A stretch of DNA of 12,560 bases from Cuspidothrix sp046080565. Its GTDB lineage: Bacteria; Cyanobacteriota; Cyanobacteriia; Cyanobacteriales; Nostocaceae. A program made the translations under genes and the position numbers. How positions within the stretch are numbered: the first letter of the stretch is position 1; every line of letters begins with the position of its first letter. Of the stretch, positions 8,132 to 12,560 are shown one piece after another. Location: contig JBJTUF010000169.1 in NCBI GenBank assembly GCA_046080565.1, forward strand, positions 1-12,560, in the 5' to 3' direction. The notes under the pieces were generated by a model. That model had not been told where the DNA came from and did no database searches. It saw nothing but the letters and a program-made list of their open reading frames with translations.

Positions 8132-8159
8132 TATAGATGGTGGGTAGTACCACCCTATA
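8132..8159 (+). promoter_or_regulatory. Bulged hairpin upstream of the transporter ATPase gene
   Basis: TATAG (8132-8136) pairs with CTATA (8155-8159). After a 2-nt bulge, GGTGG (8139-8143) pairs with CCACC (8150-8154) around a 6-nt loop. It ends 23 nt before the AGGAG (8183-8187) of the ATPase gene. No T-run follows, so it is more likely an mRNA processing or stability structure than a terminator. Confidence 0.35.
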
Positions 8160-8193
8160 TATAGTTTAAAATTTAAATAAATAGGAGTTATAT

Positions 8194-8943
8194 ATGCGAT
8201 CAAATCAGAATGCTAATGTAGCGATTAAAGTTGAAGATTTATATAAATCTTTTGGAAAACTCAAAGTTTTACAAGGAATTTCTGTAGATATTAAAAAAGG
8301 TGAGGTTGTGGCTATTATTGGCCCTTCGGGATCGGGAAAATCAACTTTTTTACGCTGTTTAAATTTATTGGAAGTTCCAACTTCTGGCAAAATTTATATA
8401 GATGCTGTGGAAATTACTGCACCGAAAATAGATGTAAGAAAAGCTCGTCAAAATATCGGCATGGTGTTTCAGCATTTTAATTTATTTCCCCATAAAACAG
8501 TTTTAGAAAATATTACTTATGCGCCTATGCAGGTAAGAGAGATTTCTGAATCACAGGCTCAAGAAATAGGGATGGAATTGTTATCAAAAGTGGGGTTAGG
8601 AAATAAGGCTGATGTCTATCCTTCGCGGTTGTCTGGTGGACAAAAACAACGGGTAGCGATTGCTCGCGCTTTGGCTATGAAACCAGATATGATGATGTTT
8701 GATGAACCTACTTCTGCTCTTGATCCAGAAATGGTGAAAGAAGTATTAGCCGTTATGGGAGATTTGGCTAAAAGTGGGATGACAATGGCCATTGTTACCC
8801 ATGAAATGGGGTTTGCGCGAGAAGTTGCCAACCGAATTTTGTTTTTAGATGGGGGTAAATTAGCAGAAGATGCACCTCCAGCAGGGTTCTTTAGTAGTCC
8901 TAAGTGCGATCGCGCTAAACAATTTTTAGATAATGTTCTGTAA
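8194..8943 (+). CDS. Polar amino-acid ABC transporter ATP-binding protein (GlnQ/BgtA-like)
   Basis: A 249-residue ABC ATPase that would drive the fused binding-protein/permease encoded upstream. All nucleotide-binding motifs are intact: Walker A GPSGSGKST (43-51), Q-loop Q93 in VFQHFNLFPH, signature LSGGQ (146-150), Walker B MMMFDE (166-171), D-loop SALD and switch His203 in VTHEMGFA. VFQHFNLFPHKTVLENI and THEMGFAREVA are typical of polar amino-acid importers. AGGAG at 8183-8187 lies 6 nt before the ATG, a much stronger RBS than the permease has, so translation starts independently. The 209-bp gap with a MITE-like element and hairpin suggests an insertion into a formerly tighter operon. Like BgtA in other cyanobacteria it could also serve a second permease; that is inference. 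Confidence 0.95.
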   Translation: MRSNQNANVAIKVEDLYKSFGKLKVLQGISVDIKKGEVVAIIGPSGSGKSTFLRCLNLLEVPTSGKIYIDAVEITAPKIDVRKARQNIGMVFQHFNLFPHKTVLENITYAPMQVREISESQAQEIGMELLSKVGLGNKADVYPSRLSGGQKQRVAIARALAMKPDMMMFDEPTSALDPEMVKEVLAVMGDLAKSGMTMAIVTHEMGFAREVANRILFLDGGKLAEDAPPAGFFSSPKCDRAKQFLDNVL

Positions 8944-9008
8944 AAAAATATAATACAAATCTATATACAAAGCCACTTTTACTGGTGATTCCTCAATTCT
9001 ACTGTATT

Positions 9009-9166
9009 TAACCCAAGTTGCTAGTTATAACTATAAGCCTTCTAGATCCCCCTAAATCCCCCTTAAAAAGGAGAACTTTGATTAATTTCCTCCCTTAGAA
9101 AGGGGGGGTAAGGGGGGATCTAATCGAGAAATAAACCTCAATATTTGTAACTAGCAACTTACGTTA
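9009..9166. repeat. Nested inverted-repeat element (MITE-like) filling the gap after the ATPase gene
   Basis: The outer ends 9009-9029 and 9146-9166 match as inverted repeats at 18 of 21 positions, including a 13-bp perfect core AAGTTGCTAGTTA. Nested inside, AGATCCCCC (9044-9052) pairs with GGGGGATCT (9113-9121), flanking C-rich and G-rich runs of a kind common in cyanobacterial intergenic repeats. The 313-bp stretch 8944-9256 holds nothing else that I can support as a gene. Confidence 0.7.
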
Positions 9167-9256
9167 TTTAATAATATTTAATGTTAAAAATTCACTTTAT
9201 TTGCTAGAGTTATATATGTTTATCTACCTATACGTTGAAGTTTTGAGAACTTAACA

Positions 9257-10135
9257 ATGATATTAGAAAATTTAGTTACTTCTGGGGATTTTAAAAATAC
9301 CGCAGATACAGGATTGATTATGTCTAGCACCCGATGGCTAGTAGATCATTATAAAGCTAAAGAAAAATATCGTCTGCAAATGGTTGAAGATTTGAATTTA
9401 CAACCTGGAAATATTGTTTTAGATGTAGGTACTGGACCTGGTTTATGGTCAAATCAGTTAGCAAAAAAAGTTGCTCCTCATGGACGGATTATTGGCATTG
9501 ATTTATCTTTAGATGCTCTCAATTATGCTAAAAGTAATTTAGACAATTATGCTCATCAAGATATTATAGAATATGCCCAGGCAGATTTTTTTAATATGCC
9601 TTATGCTGATGAAACATTTGATTTTGTTTTTTGTGCTAATAGTCAGATGTATTTCACTGATGCTCAAAAAGAACAACTCTTAAAAGAGCAAAAACGAGTT
9701 TTGAAAATAGGTGGTAGAATCGCATCTAAAGAATATGATGGAGAAACCATTATTCTTTATCCAATTCCTACAGAATTGTGGTTCAAACTGAAAAATGCAG
9801 TCTGTCAGGTCTTATTTGAAAGAGCCGAAAAAGATTACTATGATGAATATGTAGCTCGTAAAGAGAGGACATTATTCTTCCAAATAGGATTAAAAGATAT
9901 TGCTACTATAGCTTATCCTGTACAAATGTTTGCACCGTTATCATCCCATCAAAAAAACTATATTGCCCAAGAAAGTCAGTGGTTTATCAAAACAGGTTCT
10001 CCTTATTTAAGTAAGTCAGAAATTTTGCAACTTGAATCTTATTTTGATCCTAATTCCAGTGAATATATTCTTGATAAAGAAGATTTCTCTTATTTAATGG
10101 TGGAATTTATGTCAATTGGAACTAAGACTGCGTAG
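9257..10135 (+). CDS. Class I SAM-dependent methyltransferase, unknown substrate
   Basis: A 292-residue cytoplasmic enzyme with a Rossmann SAM fold. Motif I is VLDVGTGPG (54-62), the acidic residue of motif II is D82 in IGIDLS, D110 in the QADFFNMP segment would contact the adenine, and FDFVFCANSQMYFTD (121-135) is motif IV. The C-terminal 130 residues carry substrate specificity and are unlike any family I can name; they contain several aromatic residues (WFKL, DYYDEY, SYFDP). The most similar general group is the UbiE/Methyltransf_11 type acting on small molecules. No strong RBS precedes the ATG. A secreted SnoaL-like gene follows 60 bp later on the same strand. It ends with TAG. Confidence 0.88.
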   Translation: MILENLVTSGDFKNTADTGLIMSSTRWLVDHYKAKEKYRLQMVEDLNLQPGNIVLDVGTGPGLWSNQLAKKVAPHGRIIGIDLSLDALNYAKSNLDNYAHQDIIEYAQADFFNMPYADETFDFVFCANSQMYFTDAQKEQLLKEQKRVLKIGGRIASKEYDGETIILYPIPTELWFKLKNAVCQVLFERAEKDYYDEYVARKERTLFFQIGLKDIATIAYPVQMFAPLSSHQKNYIAQESQWFIKTGSPYLSKSEILQLESYFDPNSSEYILDKEDFSYLMVEFMSIGTKTA

Positions 10136-10147
10136 ACAAATATAGCA

Positions 10148-10163
10148 GGGAATAGGGAATAGG
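10148..10163. repeat. Short tandem heptamer GGGAATA, just over two copies
   Basis: Two perfect heptamers plus GG lie in the 60-bp gap between the methyltransferase and the SnoaL-like gene. Heptameric short tandem repeats (STRRs) are typical of heterocyst-forming cyanobacteria; this is a minimal instance. Confidence 0.5.
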
Positions 10164-10195
10164 TTTAAAAATCTAAATTATTTGGTGTTTGATCA

Positions 10196-10666
10196 ATGCA
10201 AAAAATTATTCACTTTTTCTTAGTATTACTACTTTGCTGGTCTGTAAATGTTACAAATATTCATGCAAATCAAGTCACAAATGTACCAAATATTAAACTT
10301 ACAAACAATGCTCAAACTTATTTTAATGCCAGAAAATTCATAGATGAGTATTTGCAAATTTGGAATGATCAAGAGGTAGATAAAGCTGATAATTATTACA
10401 CGAAAGATGTAATCTATCGAGATATAGCATTAGATACAACCAACAAAGGTATTAAAGAACTAAAACAGTTCATGAGAGAGCAATTTCAATCTATACCTGA
10501 TATGAAATTCAAAACTCTGAATGTAGTAGTAGAAAGTCCAGAAAAAATTGCTGTTGTCTGGTTAATGACAGGAAGCGAAAATGGTCAATCATTTGAGACT
10601 GAAGGAGTTTCTGTGATGGAATTAAAAGAAGGTAAAGTTTTCCAGAATACAGACTATTACCATTAA
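10196..10666 (+). CDS. Secreted SnoaL-like (NTF2-fold) protein
   Basis: A 156-residue protein. A clear signal peptide (hydrophobic core about 5-16, likely cleavage near IHA-NQ at residue 24) leads to one SnoaL/NTF2-like domain (about 45-156). The domain shows ARKFIDEYLQIWND, YTKDVIYRDIAL, a conserved-type KQFMREQFQSIPDMKFK, then VVWLMTGSENGQ and GVSVMELKEGKVFQNTDYY, a pattern common in ester-cyclase/limonene-epoxide-hydrolase-like members. Such domains bind or isomerise small molecules, but the family does not predict a substrate. Its position after the methyltransferase suggests a shared pathway, although export to the periplasm argues that it does not act directly on that enzyme's product. 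No RBS is evident. Confidence 0.85.
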   Translation: MQKIIHFFLVLLLCWSVNVTNIHANQVTNVPNIKLTNNAQTYFNARKFIDEYLQIWNDQEVDKADNYYTKDVIYRDIALDTTNKGIKELKQFMREQFQSIPDMKFKTLNVVVESPEKIAVVWLMTGSENGQSFETEGVSVMELKEGKVFQNTDYYH

Positions 10667-10703
10667 TATACAGGTATCCGGTTTGATTATTGAAAATATA
10701 CAT

Positions 10704-10764
10704 AGGGTTTGCACCAAAAAGTCTTTCCGTGGAGGCGGGCAAAAGGTATTTTGGTGCAAGTCCT
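10704..10764. repeat. 61-bp inverted-repeat element between convergent genes
   Basis: The 16-bp ends (10704-10719 and 10749-10764) are inverted repeats at 14 of 16 positions, with an 11-bp perfect inner part TTGCACCAAAA. The right end, read on the - strand, begins AGGACTT like the element at 7994. The element almost touches the ureohydrolase stop codon and could act as a terminator for both converging genes. Confidence 0.65.
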
Positions 10765-10766
10765 AA

Positions 10767-11645
10767 TTATTCCGATTTTGCATATCCCATACCCTCATGA
10801 AGTAATCTACCTGCAAGAACTGCGGTCTGATCATTCAAGTCTCGATCTGGGTTTAATTCGACTACATCCATCCCTAGTAAATGCCAATGACCTTGCTGAA
10901 TCAGGTTTAATACCTGTCGTGAACTCAAACCTCCAGGGACAGGATGGGAAACTCCAGGTGCAAAAGCAGGATCTAGTCCATCTAAGTCAATGGTGAGATA
11001 GACTGGTGCGCCCATGGGAATATGAGATAGGGATGGTAATTTTTCGCTTAATTCTCTAGCTGGGAAAAGATGCAAGCGATCGCTAAATTTATCTACTACC
11101 TCTTTTTGCACTCTATTCATAGTGCGAATCCCTATTTGGGTAATGGAGGCAATATGGTCATACTCTAATAACCGAGATGCTACACAAGCATGAGAATAGA
11201 TACTGCCACCCATCTCTGGATAAATATCAGGGTGTGCATCAATTTGAACTATATGAATAGGTTGCCCTAATACATCTAAAGCTTTGCCAATGGGTATAGT
11301 TACCGCATGATCACCACCCGCAAAAAAAGGGATTTTTCCCGCCAGAAATAAAGATCGTGCCTTTTGATAATAACTTTCTACGGTCAAATCCCCACCATTC
11401 TCTGGCAACCAGTCCCCCAAATCAATCACAGTTTCGGCCAGATCCATCCCTGAATCTGTTGTACTGTTGTAACTATAGCCATCGTAAGCTTCACGAATTC
11501 TATTTGGTGCTTGAGCGCAACCTCGAAGGTAAGAAGATTGCTGATCATCTGGCAACCCTACAAACACTAATTTACTATTAATCTGACTTTCTGAATCAGT
11601 GGTAAAACAACCGGCGAAAGGAAGCTTTCGTTGAGAAATTTCCAT
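10767..11645 (-). CDS. Ureohydrolase: agmatinase/arginase-family metallohydrolase (SpeB-like)
   Basis: A 292-residue enzyme that hydrolyses a guanidino compound to urea plus an amine, using a binuclear Mn (possibly Ni) site. All metal ligands are present: H113 in GGDHAVT, D136, H138 and D140 in DAHPD, and D220 and D222 in TIDLDGLDP. SHAC (151-154) and VELNPDRD (262-269) are also family features. APGVSHPVPGGLS (229-241) resembles, from memory, the GVSHxEPGGLS loop of plant-type arginases more than the GTGTPEPGG of typical agmatinases, so agmatine, arginine or another guanidino substrate are all possible. ATG 11645 is chosen over the in-frame GTG at 11666; neither has a convincing RBS. A 26-bp palindrome lies 43 bp upstream. 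Confidence 0.93.
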   Translation of the reverse strand: MEISQRKLPFAGCFTTDSESQINSKLVFVGLPDDQQSSYLRGCAQAPNRIREAYDGYSYNSTTDSGMDLAETVIDLGDWLPENGGDLTVESYYQKARSLFLAGKIPFFAGGDHAVTIPIGKALDVLGQPIHIVQIDAHPDIYPEMGGSIYSHACVASRLLEYDHIASITQIGIRTMNRVQKEVVDKFSDRLHLFPARELSEKLPSLSHIPMGAPVYLTIDLDGLDPAFAPGVSHPVPGGLSSRQVLNLIQQGHWHLLGMDVVELNPDRDLNDQTAVLAGRLLHEGMGYAKSE

Positions 11646-11687
11646 GCTACAGCTATAAAATATCACTTACACAAAACACAAGGAAAT

Positions 11688-11713
11688 TAGGGGTAATTCA
11701 TGAATTACCCCTA
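11688..11713. repeat. Perfect 26-bp palindrome upstream of the ureohydrolase gene
   Basis: TAGGGGTAATTCA (11688-11700) is followed directly by its exact reverse complement (11701-11713). From memory, similar GTAGGGG palindromes are scattered through Nostocales genomes. Here it lies between two - strand genes, 30 nt past the extended end of the SgcJ-like gene and 42 nt before the ureohydrolase ATG, so it could end one transcript or regulate the next. Confidence 0.75.
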
Positions 11714-11779
11714 CTTTATGCCGAAATCAACAACTGTAAAGCTTTAGGGTTTAGCGTTCCAAATTTCCCGGGCAATTTT

Positions 11780-12289
11780 CTATTTTCCTTGCTCTTTTCG
11801 CATTAACCAGAGTACGCGGAATTTAGCGTTCATGGTTGGACTACCATCTTTGGGCGAAATTTTAGCCACAGATGTACCAATAATATAAGCAAAATTGCCC
11901 ATAACTTTGATTTCGTCTGCGGTCAAAACTGCATCAATATTGACGGCGTTGGCCTGGTTGGCGAAAGCTTCACCAATATCCTTGGGTCCAACTTTATCCA
12001 TTCCTCCGGGTGGTATCCAAACAGCATCTTTGGTGAACAGAGACATATAAGTATTTACGTCACCTGTTTTGAGATTCATAGCATAGGTTTTTTCAAAGAG
12101 CATTTTGATCTTATCTGCATCTTTGGTACCACCTTTGTAAGCAACAACTTTAGATTTGCCATGAGTTGATGCCAATGCTTGGTTGTTAGCTCCTATGATT
12201 AAACTAGCTTCTCCAAAAATTGATAGTGGGGTGATAATTGCTAACAGACCTAATTTTGTTACATTAGACCCCAAAAATTTGTTAACCAT
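11780..12289 (-). CDS. Secreted SgcJ/EcaC-type SnoaL-like protein, apparently truncated by TAG
   Basis: A 169-residue protein. A signal peptide (hydrophobic about 12-33, likely cleaved after ALA at residue 40) leads to an NTF2-fold SgcJ/EcaC (DUF4440) domain with IKMLFEKTYAMNLKTGDV, FTKDAVWIPPGG, VGPKDIGEAF and the strand FRVLWLMRKEQGK. It stops at TAG (11780-11782). The same frame continues as KIAREIWNAKP to a TAA at 11744-11746. Because family members typically end in a pattern like GxWKIAxxxWN, the TAG very probably replaced a TGG Trp codon. The last beta strand would then be lost, so the product may misfold. GAGG (12300-12303) lies 10 nt before the ATG. Related secreted NTF2-fold proteins have no single known role. 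Confidence 0.85.
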   Translation of the reverse strand: MVNKFLGSNVTKLGLLAIITPLSIFGEASLIIGANNQALASTHGKSKVVAYKGGTKDADKIKMLFEKTYAMNLKTGDVNTYMSLFTKDAVWIPPGGMDKVGPKDIGEAFANQANAVNIDAVLTADEIKVMGNFAYIIGTSVAKISPKDGSPTMNAKFRVLWLMRKEQGK

Positions 12290-12330
12290 ATATTTTTTTC
12301 CTCAATTGTCATGGCTAGACTTAATCCTTA

Positions 12331-12358
12331 AAAATGAGAAGATCCCGATGAGGGATCT
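12331..12358 (-). terminator. Rho-independent-type terminator of the clipped upstream gene
   Basis: Read on the - strand, AGATCCC (12358-12352) pairs with GGGATCT (12346-12340) around a 5-nt loop and is followed by TCTCATTTTT (down to 12331). It lies just past the ancestral stop at 12374-12376 and before the SgcJ-like gene. Confidence 0.6.
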
Positions 12359-12373
12359 GGAATTAGCTATTTT

Positions 12374-12430
12374 TTAGCCTCTAACAATGGCATCAACGCC
12401 ATCCCAATAGGCTTCTAATACAGGGTTATT
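12374..12430 (-). pseudogene. Detached last codons of the gene interrupted by the MITE
   Basis: On the - strand the frame reads NNPVLEAYWDGVDAIVRG and ends at TAA (12376-12374). LEAYWDGVDAIVRG looks like a real protein end and sits just before the terminator-like hairpin. The first residues (NNPV) come from the MITE end and the flanking bases. I do not recognise the family. Confidence 0.45.
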
Positions 12431-12554
12431 TCATTCTAGATTTAAGCAACGAATTTAGGTGTTTTCAGCCATTGTGAGATGGAATTCCTGAAGCCTAAAA
12501 TGACGCATTGTCGTAAATACATAAAATGTCAGATTTTAGAATGAAACAGCCCTG
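12421..12554. mobile_element. 134-bp MITE with 22-bp inverted ends, inserted into a gene end
   Basis: The ends 12421-12442 and 12533-12554 are inverted repeats matching at 18 of 22 positions, starting CAGGG and sharing TTTCATTCTA. There is no coding capacity inside. The six bases after the right end, GCTTCT (12555-12560, the window edge), repeat the start of the ten bases before the left end, GCTTCTAATA (12411-12420). This is consistent with a target duplication of up to 10 bp, as made by IS4-like transposases. The parent IS assignment is from memory. Confidence 0.65.
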
Positions 12555-12560
12555 GCTTCT
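12536..12560 (-). CDS. MITE-modified C-terminus of a gene lying outside the window (partial)
   Basis: If the gene interrupted by the MITE enters from the right edge in the frame implied by its detached end, it now reads EARAVSF and stops at a TAA inside the MITE (12538-12536). It would lose its last 11 native residues (YWDGVDAIVRG) and gain five MITE-encoded ones. Too little is inside the window to be sure. Confidence 0.3.

Noticed and set aside
11357..11581. 74-codon + strand frame inside the ureohydrolase gene
   Set aside because: It is a shadow of a well-supported gene with intact metal-site motifs.
3876..11782. TAG reassigned to an amino acid throughout this genome
   Set aside because: Two genes here end normally in TAG at the expected family length, and the two suspect TAGs replace different residues (Gln and Trp), so separate nonsense mutations are simpler.

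Overview
The window looks like chromosome from a filamentous, probably Nostocales-type cyanobacterium. The main evidence is nine copies of the HIP1 octamer GCGATCGC (starts at 234, 549, 1668, 2023, 3483, 3571, 3879, 8906 and 11076), where chance predicts well under one. Supporting evidence is AT-rich coding sequence, abundant short intergenic repeats of kinds I recall from Nostocales, a fused binding-protein/permease transporter of the cyanobacterial Bgt type, and a RPE65-type carotenoid oxygenase. No phage, plasmid, CRISPR or RNA gene is visible.

Left part (1-4330, + strand): the last 38 codons of an unidentified gene are followed by a tightly spaced run of four genes. These are a glutamate/dicarboxylate-type Na+ symporter, a small two-TM coiled-coil protein, a large substrate-binding/VWA lipoprotein, and a small membrane-anchored protein. 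The VWA gene is broken by a one-base insertion and, separately, by an in-frame TAG. Behind the run (4319-4715, - strand) lies what I read as the remnant of a STAND/NB-ARC regulator that kept its N-terminal domain and a scrap of the domain after the ATPase, but lost the ATPase core.

Middle (4960-8943): a carotenoid oxygenase (- strand) diverges from a two-gene polar amino-acid ABC importer (+ strand). The 76-bp divergent region holds an 8-bp inverted repeat. The two importer genes are separated by a MITE-like element and a hairpin.

Right part (9257-12560): a SAM methyltransferase and a secreted SnoaL/NTF2-like protein (+ strand) converge on a ureohydrolase (agmatinase/arginase family) and a second secreted SnoaL-like protein (SgcJ/EcaC type), both on the - strand. 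The SgcJ gene has a premature TAG followed by a family-like C-terminal tail. At the right edge a 134-bp MITE with 22-bp inverted ends has clipped the 3' end of another - strand gene, whose last codons survive on the far side.

Theme: amino-acid uptake (symporter plus ABC importer) and guanidino-compound hydrolysis could be linked in nitrogen metabolism, but nothing in the sequence proves it. The most notable signal is decay: two nonsense lesions, one frameshift, one gutted STAND gene, one MITE-clipped gene, and several inverted-repeat elements lying just behind stop codons.
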